From Eimeria necatrix (lineage: Eukaryota; Apicomplexa; Conoidasida; Eucoccidiorida; Eimeriidae), in contig NW_013655143.1 of assembly GCF_000499385.1 (NCBI RefSeq), positions 1-30,339 of the forward strand: DNA of 30,339 nt, written 5' to 3'. Position numbers and translations under genes: made by a program. Below, one piece after another: positions 1 to 11,897 of this stretch (positions within the stretch are counted from its first letter, which is position 1; the number at the start of each line of letters is the position of its first letter). The notes below the pieces were generated by a model, which saw nothing but the letters and a program-made list of their open reading frames with translations, searched no databases and was not told where the DNA came from.

Positions 1-873
1 AGGAGGCGGGGGGCGCGGGGGAGTCCTCGGGGGAAGCCACCGTGGAGGCGCTCGGCAGCTGCTGCTCCGGGAAGGCCTCTGCAGCAGACCCGGAGCCGGA
101 GTCCTCCGCCGCCAGGCCCGGGGCCTCCAAACTCTTCCCCTCCGACATCCTCCACTCGCCGCAGCAGCAGCAGCTACGCGCTGCAGCAGCAGCAGCTTCT
201 CGCTGCAGCAGCAGCAGCTACGCGCTGCAGCAGCAGCGCAGCAGCAGCCGCGATCGCCGCCGCCCTGGGGCCTCTGAGGGGCCTCCTGCGCTCTTCGGAC
301 TCCGCCCGCCACGGACTTCACGGGAATTCCCAACTGGGAAGCTTTGGCCGCTGCGCTGCGCCCGTGCGAAGCCGCGGAGCGACTGACACGGGAGCTGCTG
401 GACGAAGAGTCCGCGCAAAGGCGCAAAGGCGGCGCTGCTCGCTCTGCAAAGTTTGGGACTTGTGCAGAAAGTCCTGAAATTCTTCGCAATTTTGCAAAAT
501 TATGCCGAATTTCCACTCAAATGGACTTCTGCTCGCCCGCAGCCGCGCAAGGCAACCACTCCAGCTGCTGGGGCTGGTTGAGACTGCCTGCGCAGCGCGG
601 GGATGCATTGCGAGAAAAGCCCACTTCAAATGCATGCAACTTCGAGACGGCTTTCTTTTAAAGTCCACGCCGTTTAAATAACTGGCAGACGCGCAGATTC
701 TCCCCGTAGACTCCCGCAGTGGAGAAGCTGGAGGCTGAACTGTGTGATGCGGCCAGAGTACTTCACGGAGGCGAACCAGTGTGAGTAGCGCTTCTGCAAA
801 GTTGGAATTCACTTTTATTCTCCAATTCATTTTAAATTAGTGTCTTCTCTCCAGCGCTACCCGTCTTCTCTGA
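1..873 (+). CDS. 3' end of an unidentified gene (partial, frame of first exon unresolved)
   Basis: I do not recognise this gene. The first 250 bases are GC-rich and hold short CAG runs. One frame (from base 3) reads as an acidic, Ser/Ala/Pro-rich stretch followed by Gln/Ala runs. Another frame (about 310-470) reads as a charged helix including ERLTRELLDEESAQRRK. A donor at 471 (GAAA|GTCCTG) joins in phase to an acceptor CCCGCAG at 717-719. The exon from 720 encodes a second amphipathic helix, EKLEAELCDAARVLHGGEP. It ends either at the in-frame TGA at 782-784 or, using the good donor GTGAGT at 781 and the acceptor ending at 854, at TGA 871-873. The 5' part lies outside the window. The overall impression is the C-terminal coiled coil of a longer protein, but how the first 300 bases connect is a guess. 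Confidence 0.4.
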
Positions 874-3800
874 GGTGGCCTGAACTCCGGCTTTGTCTGC
901 CAGTAGCGCTTTCCCAGGCACTCCAATGGAATGGAAAGTCGTCCTAGCAAACGCCAATTGCAGTCTAATCGTCTATATGCTATAAATGAGCAACAATAGG
1001 CAAAATATCTTAGTTGTGAAGTGGGCTAGCGCAGCCCCCGCGCTATATGCTGCAGGACGAGGCTTTGGCGCTGGCAGCAACACTTTAGTGAACAGAGCTT
1101 TCCCACGCAGGGGGTCTGCGATACGCAACATGCAGTTCTATTTGCTGCACAACAGTTTTCCCAGCCTTTTGAATCAACTGGACTGTTATAGTCAAACACT
1201 TTCGGGAGTTGTACACACATCAGACGCGAGCACGGGGGCAACGGCCAGCTGAGAGCCGAAGTTGCAGAAAAACGAGCAGTCATTCTCGACGGAGACGAGA
1301 AAGTTCTTTCAAATCGTCTGAAAAACATGGACAGAAGCTTTTCACAGCTCGGTGCATTATAGGAGAGGCCGTGGCTGCCCGGACTTCAGAGAATGCTGCT
1401 GTCATTGAAATGGAATATATGAATATATATGAGCCGCAGCCAACAGCAATGCAAACAAAAGCGGAAGCACTACAAGAGCATTCCCAATTTTTTGTACATA
1501 TGGAGTATTTAGAAACGGGGGAACCCTTTAAATAATGTGTAATAGAGACGCGTGAGCCTTTAAGGGGCTCAATGGTGAACTGCTGGTTCAAAACGGAGAA
1601 TTACAAAACTTATAGGAAAGGTTGGGAGAGAGTCAAGGCTTAGATGAGCACTCTGCTTTGTGAAACTTGCATGCAGACAATTACTGCCTGCTTGAGGCAA
1701 GTAAGATAAGCGGCCAGTTTTGCAGCACAGAACAGCATTGTTTGCATACTGGGCAGTGCTTAGCGTCTTTCTTTCCACTACTCAGTAAGAGAAATATAAG
1801 CAAGTCTGCAGTGGAATGCCCAATAATAGGGGAATTAAGAAGCATTTCACCAGAGATTAGAGCACAGCAAAGTGCGGAGCCCTTCCAGAGTTGCTGAATG
1901 GAATTCATCTCAGTGTAAAGTGGATGTTCGTGCAGACAGAAGTAAACTGCGCACAACTGACATGGCTGCAGCCACCATTTTAGAGAGCTTTAAATCAAGA
2001 GTGGGAACTGTTGTAAGGCATTGGTTATTCTACTAGTCCTATCACTTCAAATCCTGAAAAACAGCTAAATTTGGGGGAGTTGCGGCTCCGTCGGGAGTCA
2101 GTTTTGCTGCAGCTTCTGAAGAGGAGTTGCCTATTGATCGAGTCGTGACAGCACCAGCTGCCTCCTGCAGACACAAATGGTTTTCCAGAGTCCTCGTATT
2201 GTCATTTTGCACTTTTTTGAAAGACAGAAAACGAGCCACGCAACTGCGCAGCCCAGCAGTGCCCCAGATGCCAAGTGCACAGAACATGAGCCTTGCAAGT
2301 GAATGGCCAAGCCATTCAGACTAAGTTCGAGAAGGCACTTGCGAATTCAGCGAAGTCTGTTTTGCAATCAAATGATAATTGTTGACTAAAGTTATTGTGT
2401 TTCGTTGTTTGATTCCTGTGGCTGCACAAATGCAGTCGGTATCTTGCGAGCCATTCATACTTTACATGAAGAAAAGCGAAACGTGTCCACAAATGAGAAT
2501 AAAATGCTTCATTCCAGCTTAGAAAAGTTGAATTGATCGGACATTATACGGTAAGCATAGACTCAGCCACAAGCTTGCTTCGCAAGAAAGGCTAAACACT
2601 AAAGTATTTCATCAAGAACCTACAGAACTGCCCGAGGCGCTTCTTCTCTCTGTCACTTTTCAATCAGTGCATATTGAAACGCCATATTGGGTCACTTCGA
2701 TCCCTGAAGATGCAAGACCTTGGCGGCACTTAATCAAATGCAAGATCCTACCCATCTCTGCGAGGCCCCTCGTGTTGTGCGTAGACGTCTCCAAACATGT
2801 AATAGTTGCTACATTTGAGGAGTAAAAATGACCCTTCGAGGTTTTAAGCCCGGCGAGAAGGCCCCACGCAACAAAAGCATTTGGTAGCTTGGTAGTAGTT
2901 TGACGGCCTCTACACTGAAGAAGACGACTAAGTGTTCACGAAAAGTGTCAAAAAAGTGTCAAATGCCTCAGTGCGGATGCTTTGCATTTCTACTGTTTGC
3001 GGTGATTCATAAAAAGGAGTTTGTTCTAGCTTGGCGCCAGGCCGCAGCGGCTCCTCTTTGTTTCCTGAACTATACTTGTAGTCTAACGGGACGGCTAGGC
3101 TGGGCTTTCTGGCTGCTTCATTTTGCGCCATAGATTAACATAAAAGAATACGATTTTGTTCCTCACAGCAACCTAGAAGGACTTCAGGGTTCAAGTTAAG
3201 TAGATCCAGCATGAGATCACGCACACGCAGCTGGCCAGCAAGATGGCTCGAATTTAAAGAAGCCTGCTTGACGGCTTTCCTAGTCTGAACCTTTATTTGG
3301 GTCTCTCCTGTAACTTCTAGCACTTGAAGTGTGCGTGTACAAGTGTGGCGAGCCCCCCGTTAATCAAACTTGGCAGCTTTCTCGGCAGAAAGCCACAGAC
3401 CTGCACTGCAGGCGTCTTGGGTCGTGCTGCTCTTGGGGGGCTGCATTCCCATTAGCTGCCCGCAGTATATGCGCAAATCCCTTTTTAAGAGCACAAGTGT
3501 TCTTGACTTTCTAGTTTCGTTTGATGCGAGCTGCTGTCGGCAAGGGCGTGGTGTGGAATAGCCCACACAACCTCAAATGGAATCTACGTAGCATATGCTA
3601 GCAGCCTCGAGTAGCACAGGCAGAGCCAGCACTCAGATGGAACAAGCCTTTGCTTAAGAAGCTACGGGAACACCAAAAGGAACTCAGAAAGAATTTTCTT
3701 CTGTTCGCAACCCCTGTCCTGCGGGCGTGCGCCAAGCTACGGGCTTTTCAATGCGAGTGACATATGGAACTATATGCGTGTGAATGTGGCATAATGCCTT

Positions 3801-4984
3801 CACTGTGTTCATAGGGGATAAATACGGGGGTCTTCGTGACTGTAGTCAGCTGTTTCCAAAGATTTCGCCGGTCCTCGTCTTCTACTCATATTTTATGCGG
3901 CACCTCACCATAGTGCACAAAAATGTTCGGGCGATTTCACCTTCCCTGCTACGTAATAGGAGCTTTCAATGCTAATGAGCCATTTAAAGGGACAAAAAAT
4001 TTTGTTAGAGCGAGCAGTGGCAATAACTTCTGTCACGCAAGACCATTTGTGAATCTTCCAGTATCACAATCCTTGAACGATTATGAAACGGTGATCTTTC
4101 CATTTCCGCAATCTTTCCTTTCTCCTTTTGATGCTCATTTTTATTTTTTTATTAGTGCTGAAGCTTCAAATTAAGTCTGCCCCGTTTTGCCCGCTGTAAC
4201 TCACTGATCAATATCAATGTTTTTCTGAAACGAAGGGAAGTTCTGGGGTTCAGAATTGAAAAGGAACGGGACTGCATGAAATAAGCTCACTTTCAGCTAG
4301 CTGATTTAAAAAATGATTCTTTCGACGTAACTTATAGCTTACACATCTGCAATAAGCCTTGAAAGAATTTCACAGTAGATTTGTAGGAGCGCCTCGCTGG
4401 CAGCAGTGGTCGTCCCGCAAGGCCAGCAAGAGACCTCCTAAGTTTTGCTGGATCTCACACCAAAAAGTAAGAAAGAAAATACGGGAAACCAAAATTGTTT
4501 TGATGAAAATGGGGGACTAGATTCTGCCAGACTTCGCGGAATTGGGAATTATGCCGGGGCTGGAGCAGGCGCAGGAGACCAAGGACATGATCGCTCTGGA
4601 GTGCCTTTTGCACGGGCATTTTTCACCCCTGTAATCAGCGGAATCGATGGCTTTTCTCTCTGTATGAGTAAGCTTGACAGCTGAGACTGTCTATTCTTGA
4701 AGCGTTCCTTCGCTCGTGCGCAGGTTCCAGTTCGCCTTGTTGCTGGCGGCTCGTCTCCTGGACCTGTTCGCTGATGCTCGCCAGCAATGTCAAGTTACCG
4801 TGTGTACAGGCCAAGTTCCCGCATGCAGGCAAAAGAGTGACATTTCAGGAAAGAATTCAAATGGAAGGACGCTGAACCCCATCTTAGTTCATTTTTTGGG
4901 GGGTGCTAGCGCGCCACCCCATTCGACGGCTGTGTGCCTCACGCGAACCAAAAGGCGCGGGGGCTTTGAAGGACGCTAACCATA
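874..4984. other. gene-poor, repeat-poor interval
   Basis: I can support no gene here on either strand. Base composition is balanced to A/T-rich, there are no triplet repeats, and open frames are short and read like chance. Two stretches look slightly better than chance. One is a + frame ending at 1535, rich in Glu/Met/Tyr. The other is a short + frame starting ATG at about 4554 that reads MPGLEQAQETKDMIALECLL before a stop. Neither has convincing splice partners or a family motif. The interval may hold UTRs, a non-coding transcript, or a gene with very small exons that I could not assemble. The last 300 bases are probably promoter and 5' UTR of the HAD gene. Confidence 0.45.
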
Positions 4985-6395
4985 ATGGGATCTTCACATT
5001 CTACTAAGTCGGCTGGCCCCATAGAAGATCAGGTTATTGCCTGTGACCTCACTGACGATGATACCTCACAAGATTTGAGTAGCTCAGGCAGCGCCGACGA
5101 AGAAACAGTTTTACCAAATTTTTCTGTCTCATCTTCCGAGGGACTTTCAGAGAGTTCTGAAGCAAGCTCTTTTACCCATAAAATGACCTGTAGTGGTCAC
5201 AAGAACTCTCGACACTCAGCCATCCTTATTTTCGACCTTGACGATACCCTTATCCCAACTGAATGGATAAGATCAACTTTCGCAGCTCAGAAACATAAGC
5301 ATGCCACCACTGACGAAGTGTACCAAGTAAGCGGCATTTTAGATCTAAACAAATGCTTGCGCTTACGCATAACTGCAGTGGGGTATGACAAACCATAACT
5401 GCATTTTGACCTTCTTGTGAGCTAATTTTCACAGGCAATCAAGAAGGAGCTCGAACGCATCACGTCGAACAAGCTTACGCCAATTATCTTAAGCACACTC
5501 AAGAGGGCGAAAAAATGGAGTGAAACAGTTGCCATTGTAACGAACGCAAGGAGCGTTCGGTGGCTGTCAGCCATGAAATCTCTCTTTCCCGAGGTTGTTC
5601 AGCTTCTCCAGGATGAGAGCATCCCTATCATTCGTTCTTGTCCAGTAGGAGAAGAGCCAAGTATTCATGAAGCGCCTGCTTATTTTTCTTACTGGATGAA
5701 TGCCAAGGTGAGGTTCAGAGGAGAAATTGCTAGACTTTCGGAAGTTGTAAAAATCAACGGAAAGACCACGCTTTAGAATATGCCCTGTTTTTTTATTTCC
5801 TCAGAAGACCAAGTTTCTGGAGGTTATTCACCAGCACTGCAAAGAAAACAGCATCGCGCCTTCAAGAACGATCGATCTGATATCTATTGGAGACAATGAT
5901 TTCGAAGAATACGCTGCCTTGGTAAAAAGCTTTATTCGATAATAACAATGTTAAGAGTGCATCTCCCTGTGTTTGATTCGATGACATCAATTTCAAAGAA
6001 CATCCGAAGTATCCGACTGTGGTCATCTTCTCGGAGTGAACCGCCAGACTGAATTCTGCAGTTGCGCATCTGTTCAGCGAGCAGCACATGAACTTTCGAC
6101 AGTGCGACTAGCAAAAGTCGTCAGATGCCGTTCAGGTCTGGAGCCACAGTCATTCTTGCACGTAAGCATTTCAAAACGACCGACCGGATTACAAAGTCTG
6201 TCATTTTCCCAACGATTCACATCACTACAGAAGGATGGTGCCGGTATGTTTAGCAGCACAATAAATTGTACAATTGCTCCCTGTTTCCCTCAGCAACTAA
6301 AGGAAATATCTCTTGCCATCGACCACATATTTGAAGAAGGCATGCCTTGTGCCACGCGGCGTGTTGGGGCAACCGTGACATACGCTATTCAGTAA
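4985..6395 (+). CDS. HAD-superfamily phosphatase-like protein, possible N-myristoylation site (5 exons)
   Basis: Model: exons 4985-5326, 5435-5707, 5805-5921, 6078-6161 and 6294-6395. All junctions are GT-AG and phase 0, giving about 305 residues. Residues 1-75 are low-complexity, acidic and Ser-rich. The start MGSSHSTKSAG has Gly2 and Ser6, a typical N-myristoylation context, so membrane attachment is plausible (inference). The HAD core follows. Motif I is FDLDDTLIPT (about 81-90), with the nucleophile and acid/base Asp pair. Motif II is in AIVTNARS (about 150), with the conserved Thr. Motif IV is SIGDNDFEEY (about 235), with the metal-binding acidic residues. HAD enzymes with these motifs are Mg2+-dependent phosphotransferases/phosphatases; the substrate cannot be read from sequence. 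The start codon is the first in-frame ATG and supplies Gly2. The final TAA overlaps a possible donor (CA|GTAAGC), so a further exon cannot be fully excluded. Confidence 0.85.
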
Positions 6396-6864
6396 GCACT
6401 CTCCTCCCTCACACTATTCACCAATTGGAAAACGTGCTGCCGATCTTTCCATTTTGACTTATTCTGGCAGTCTGTTTGTGTATTCAGCGGGAGAAGAAAA
6501 ACTCACTGAACAAACTCTGCACGCTGTTAAGTATACCTGCGTTAGAGAAGCGTTTCCAGAGTGATGCTCTGGTTGCAAAACCCTTATGTGGCCCCCATTA
6601 CGGGAAGCTCCTCGCGAAAGTTTTGTAATCTGTAACTCCAGGAATGCAGTGGTTTTTTCCTCTATTTTTCGAGCTATTTGATATTTCCTCTGGAACTTGA
6701 CTAACTAGATGTGGTGCCTCTAATAGACCGGAATATGCACGATGGCTTTGGGCTGAGAGATATTTGCCAAGCTGCCAGGTAGCATGTTCAAAATAGATTT
6801 GCAAGTTTGTAGTTTGAGAAGCTCTAGACATCCATCAGGACTATATTCGTCATCGCCAAGGCGA
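6396..6864. other. convergent intergenic region
   Basis: The HAD gene (+) and the MOLO1-like gene (-) end toward each other here, about 470 bases apart. I see no open frame with coding character and no repeat. It presumably holds both 3' UTRs. Confidence 0.5.
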
Positions 6865-8303
6865 TTAACGATACTTGGCAAGCTCGTCCTGCGAAAGAAT
6901 GTTGGTTCAGTTAAGGACTTCTTTGAAGAGGTGAATGTAACTTACAGAAATGACAGTGGCAGCGCATGCAAGATACGCAAGGGCAACAATACTGGCGATT
7001 GTGAGCAAGACGGCGAGATGAGGAGTCTGACGAGGTGGAAGACTACGGAGGGTCAGATCTTGTTTCCAATATGGCAATCGTGATAAAACTTACATTTCCC
7101 CTGTCAGATGCTGAAAAACGAATGTGAAATGCTTTCAAATAAGCGTAAAACGAAGAGGCCATACCTGTCCAACTGCAATGACATCGGCCTCAAGAGCCCT
7201 TCCAGCGGACAATTTTCCCCCATTCTTTCTGAATTCGCGCAGGAGCCCGCTATATGTCTGTAAACAGTCTTAAAAATATATGTATACTTTCATATAGTCA
7301 GCGATGTTCTTACCCTGAAGTTGATTTCAGGCTCGACTCCTGTGGATTGTTCATCGCATTATTATAGAGTAATTTTCAAAGCAAATTGTATTTCACGTGC
7401 CTTTCTTCCTGAAAAGCAAAGAATGATGAATCAGCGTTGCAGCGTTTTATCTAGTAATGTTACATACCACTTGAGGGAAACGTCGCCGTCGGACGCAACA
7501 TACAACAACAGAAGCCCATCGTGGCACTTGCTGTGTCCAAGTCCCCAGCGATCTGAAAAGGACGCTCATTGTTTATAGAGAAATAAAAGCAGTCATAATG
7601 AAGCGCCTCACCTAGGAGCTCGGTCGCAAACGTGTTCGCATCAACGCCGTATGGTAGTTCTTGAACAATCGCAACTCCAAAGCTAAATAGCGTTTGATGG
7701 ACGTCAGTTGCAGGGAAAATATGACCAGCAGAACTTACGGGTAGGAGACGTATTCGTCGACGCAGCGATGGGATGAGTTGTGTCGGATATTGGAAAGGCG
7801 CTCTGCACAGCATTGGTATTTCAACTATTCCAGAGAGATATGCAAGTAAATGAAAAGCTTACCCTCTATTCTGTCCAACGTGCCGCTGGAAAACACATGA
7901 TCTGAAAAAGATTGATGCGAACAGCGCCTTGATCTTGCAGCACTTCTTCAACAGTACCTGGGTCGCAGACGTAGGAAACTTCCATGCCCCATCTTCTGCA
8001 GGCCATCGAGTTGACCATTGGGTTGGGATAGTTCTCCAGTGTGGTGAAGCCAGGCAACATGTTCATGTCGGGTGCACCCCCTTGGAGCTCCTCGGTGAAG
8101 TCATCAGGAGTGGGTTCCTCGGAAAGCAGCACCTTCTCAACTGAAAGAGGATGATGACGCCAAGGGAAAGCGAGAGGAAGAGCAAAGATTTTACCTGCAG
8201 TTGGCCATACTGGCAACTTCAGCGCCTGATTCTCGCTCGAAAGCCAGTCACGCGCTGACGCAGGTACCGCCAGGCCTGCGAGAAGTGCTGCAGCTCTAAT
8301 CAT
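6865..8303 (-). CDS. MOLO1/TPM-fold secreted membrane-anchored protein (12 exons)
   Basis: Exons, in transcript order: 8303-8195, 8140-7958, 7901-7863, 7802-7739, 7682-7612, 7552-7468, 7408-7401, 7339-7314, 7257-7165, 7110-7094, 7042-6946 and 6888-6865, about 271 residues. The N-terminus MIRAAALLAGLAVPASA is a signal peptide. After it come YPNP (about 74), a paired Cys motif and VCDPDHVFSSGTLDRIE (about 93-109), the entry strand and first helix typical of the MOLO1 (modulator of levamisole receptor) branch of the TPM fold. Then come PFGVAIVQELPYG, RWGLGHSKCHDGLLLLYVAS (the family's W-G-x-G...C-x-D-G-hydrophobic strand) and the helix TYSGLLREFRKNGG. A hydrophobic helix of about 25 residues ending AYLACAATVIS lies near the C-terminus with a short basic tail, so the domain should face the lumen or exterior. 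All junctions are GT-AG except after the 8-nt exon 7408-7401, which needs a GC donor to keep frame; that junction is the weak point. Function in parasites is unknown. Confidence 0.8.
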
Positions 8304-8773
8304 TGTCAGTGAAAAAGATTCCTGGGTATACGTCGGTGCTGAGGGACAAAAAAGGCGGTAGTAATTTCAAACGCGCCGCAACCGGTGTGCGAGCATCTTC
8401 ACTGATCACTGCAGCTGTACGTACACGGCAGCTCTGATGGAGAAGATAGCCACTGGGCTGTATATCACTTCTAAAGTTCTGCAGCATTCGCGGCGCACGC
8501 CGTGATTTTACTATTGTAAATTTAAGACCGTAAGCCTTAAACAACTGAAAAAAATTAAAAAAAAGAAAGTTATGCTGTCTGCGTTGAAACTAAGGCCGGA
8601 ACACATAATTCAACATCACTCCGCTCCTCCAAGCCAGCGATGCCTCGCCGTTTTCTCAATACCATGAAATAGCTCATAAAGGAAAAGTAAACTAAGCCGT
8701 CCTAGGGAGCCGCTATCAAAAGAGCGGAGGCATCAAATTCCACAAATCCCAAACGGAGCACATGCTAATTAGT
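8304..8773. other. intergenic region between MOLO1-like and DHHC genes
   Basis: Both flanking genes are on the - strand, so this 470-base gap should hold the DHHC 3' UTR and the MOLO1 promoter. I see no coding frame. At about 8414-8429 it carries GCTGTACGTACACGGC, the same near-palindrome that recurs in the CPW-WPC locus. Confidence 0.5.
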
Positions 8774-10399
8774 TCACTGCAGCTCGTCTGACGCGAAGCC
8801 GTGACTGTATGCTTGGAGTTCATGTTCGCCCGCAGAAGCGCCCTTTCGTTTATGACGACTTTCGTCCTTGAATTCGGGATCTGTGGAGACGAATTATCGC
8901 AAAAAAGATAGCATGTTTGTCACGAAGTGGCATGAAAACATTTTCATGCGTTATTCCCATGGTGAGAGTCTCACCCGTCCAATTAGGAGCTATTTTCGGC
9001 GGCACAGGCAGCCACCAAAACCACCACTGTCGACCAAATACCGCCACAGTATGCTCCCACAGAGTAGTCTGCATTTTGCAAACACGCAAATCCAGCCGTT
9101 CACTCAGCAGCTGCCCAGTATTCTCCAATTTTCTGGACACCCATGAACTACAGAGTCCTTGCAGGATATTTTGTACCTTTTGGCCATGGGTATTCCTGTA
9201 TGTTTCCACCAAAGTAGCGTTGGTCTCGAGTGCCTCCCATTGCTCGGCCAAAAAGTCCTGAGGGCGCATCAGCATAGTGTGCCGAAGCATCTGGCAAAAC
9301 CGCTGTAACACAAGTTTTACGTGCTGATACACCCCATATATTTCAGCTTTCCTCGCCTACCAGCGTTACCAGTAGGAAAACAACGTCGACTAGCAAGCAT
9401 CCGCCTAGCAGCACAGGGGCCAGCCAACCAGGATATGCGGATGTCCATTGCTCAATGAAGAGCTGGAGACAACAAACGCAAGCCATTGTGGGACGATGTA
9501 CCCTTGATCAGGCCACTGAGTGCTCAAAAGTGAACAATTCGGCTGGCGCCTCATAGCTGCTTACCGTCTTGCGCTCTGAAGAAACGATGATGAACCTTCC
9601 GATTCCGGAAAAGATGATGCCAATATTCAGAAGACAAGACAGAGCTGTTTCAATCCATTGCAGAACAGACGAAAACATTTTCAGAATGTTTCTCTCATTC
9701 ATCCACATAGATTGCCAAGTTGCAGCGTGCAGAGGTACCTGCACGCTGCATCTAAAGCATGATGCGTTTGAAAAGCCTAAGTTTACTTCTCTTCCGCCTC
9801 ACCCACCCATGTATGCTAGGAAGAGGAAGAAATATTTCTGGTTCATGGAGCCGATGCAGTTGTTTACCCATGGGCAGTGGTGATCCATCTTCATGATGCA
9901 CCTGACAAGGTAACAGGAGAAAACAAATACGAAAACAAACAAACTCAAAAAAGCCCAAAATGGTCCTGATCGTTCAGTAGAGGTAGACAAAAGCCGCCAC
10001 TATGCCTGCTGTTCGCGTTATATGGCTCTTACTCATTGCACACTTTGCAGTGGTGCGCGCGAGGCGGCTTCCAGCGATTTTTGCACTTGGCACAAAAGTT
10101 TGTTTGTCCCGTAAAGTTCTTGGGAGGCATGGACTGCATCACATTCCGTTCATGAGAAACACACGAGAAGCTGCTAGACTTCACAGCCCCTTTGAATCGC
10201 TCAGGCTGACCAAAGTTCAAATTCACATTTCTTGCAAACGAAACACACCGGCGCCGTCTTGGTCGATCCTGGGTCTGTTAACAAAGTCGCGAGGTGGGAT
10301 ATGAGGCCCAGCCAAGTCACGCACTCAAATAGTATCTTCAGCATCTTCCCCAGGAAAGTGAGCGGCGGTTGCCCTGCGCAGAACAGTGAAGACAGAAAC
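8774..10399 (-). CDS. DHHC-type protein S-acyltransferase (palmitoyltransferase), 5' end incomplete
   Basis: Exons resolved in transcript order: 10399-10249, 10205-10033, 9901-9803, 9751-9565, 9462-9361, 9302-9177, 9068-8975 and 8880-8774. All phases agree and encode at least 345 residues. The order of parts is that of the DHHC family. A hydrophobic segment is followed by TDPGST. The Cys-rich zinc domain reads [18 protein letters not shown], then [20 protein letters not shown] with the catalytic DHHC, then N-x-KYFFLFL. Two more hydrophobic segments follow, one ending WLAPVLLGG...VVFLLVTL. A TTxE-like motif lies in ETNATLVE, and a late motif reads [15 protein letters not shown]. The enzyme transfers palmitate from acyl-CoA to cysteines of client proteins at a membrane. 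The 43-nt intron 10248-10206 is the shortest and least certain. The upstream exon(s) carrying the start codon and first membrane span lie between 10400 and about 10870, but I could not fix them. Confidence 0.9.
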
Positions 10400-11897
10400 C
10401 TGCACGCAGCCTAAGACCGGCACTGCCTGCTGAAGCCACAGGGTTTCGCGTGGGGCTCAATTGTCCAAAATGAGAGCCAGTAGAGCCACACAGCCCTGAT
10501 CCTGAAACTGTGGAGTCTACAGCATGCAGATTGAGAACTTTTTGAGCTAAATGCCTTAGACTAAGGCGCAGGCGTGAAGGCGGTGGCGCCGAAACGGCTG
10601 CTGCGCACCCTTGAAGGGCTCCCTGCCGCTTGCTGCACCATCCACTGCGGAGACATCTGAAAAAAGGATATTAAAGAACAGGACGTTCGTTGCGGCCTTG
10701 ACAACGAACAAACAAGCCCAAACAAACAAGCATGCAACGATGCCGCCCGGGTGAAGCACGAGGCGCATCCTGCTTGTTCCGCTCTGTCTTGAACGGACTG
10801 GTAGTGCGAGCGAAAGAAGAACTGAACAGCGCCTTCCTCTTCAGCAATTCGCTACACTCCACGTGCGCAGATATAGCCAGCGAGGAAAAGATTCAACTAA
10901 GGTGCCGATCTTTCTCCATGAGCGCAACCACTCTTGCAACGGCTACGGCGACACCGTCGGGGGCTGCCTGTGCACGTGCCTTCAAACCGCGCTGCTGCAG
11001 TGGCTCTCCCGGCTACCTTCGTGGAATACTCAGAGTGACGCTGTGAAGAAAAAGTGAAGGCGCTAGAATGAGTCCTTCATTTCAGCAGTCGCAGATGCTG
11101 CGACGACTGTCCCGCGAGGCAGGGAGGGCAGCAACTGTTCCATCCATGCCGCACGAGCTTGGAGTTTCTTCCCGGAAGTTGAAATATTTTAATTAAATTC
11201 AACTGCTGCAATTAATTTTCTTAAGTGCATCAAAGAAGAGCAACTTGGTTGGCTCGATCGATCGACGTTCCGGCTGGCGAGCTGCAGAAGTTGGCCGCAG
11301 GTCCACCTTGCTGTTTCGGGTCACACACGAAAAGCTTGTTTCCGAAAATCCGGCCGTCTGCTCAAATGGAGACTAAAACCTGCTCATATTTGTATTGATT
11401 TCAGGACAGAGAAATTTTGGTGGCTTCCTCCACGCAAATTCAGCTCCACAATGAGACGAAACTGTCGCCCCCCTGCATGCGACCAGCATAGCTCATCTCA
11501 AGCTACAGTCCTAAATAGTTACATTCGGTTTTGACTATGCAGCAACTCAACAAAAATAGCTTAGCTTTCACGCTGTAGCCTTAGTCTCACAGAAGGATCC
11601 GCGCTTAGTCCGCAGCGCTGCCTGTGGCAGACCGCAGGAACGGGGGGCTTGTTGATGCTGCCTGGTACTTCAGTACATGCATCTCCTTGCGCTAAACAGA
11701 AGAGTTAGGCAAGAGATAAAACGTTTTCACGAGGCGATCTTTATTGATGTTATTGCTTTCATGGAATTCCCCTAGCACGCTCCGGGCCCCGTTTACCGTT
11801 GCCCTCGTGCAGCAGACCTGCAATTCATCTTTTTCGCCCTTGGGCAATGCACCGCGTGAAGTAATGCACATAGCGCCTAAGAGACGAGTATGACACG
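10400..11897. other. divergent intergenic region with unresolved DHHC 5' exons
   Basis: The DHHC gene (-) and the Oxa1-like gene (+) diverge from here. The first 450 bases probably contain the DHHC start. Read on the - strand, an exon-like stretch follows a good acceptor (CTTTTTTCAG at about 10662-10655). It begins ATGTCTCCGCAG, and several hydrophobic short frames lie nearby, but I found no chain of phases that connects to 10399. From about 10870 to 11897 I see no gene and no triplet repeats. This is probably a shared promoter region. Confidence 0.4.

Noticed and set aside
9..260. Possible complete small Gln/Ala-rich gene starting at 42
   Set aside because: The apparent GTG start and the homopolymers depend on CAG runs, and the acidic upstream frame continues to the window edge, so it looks like an internal part of a larger gene.
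4445..4684. A + strand frame with a Gly/Ala-rich segment just before the HAD gene
   Set aside because: There is no acceptor, no motif and no in-phase link to the HAD start, and the stop precedes the HAD ATG by 300 bases.
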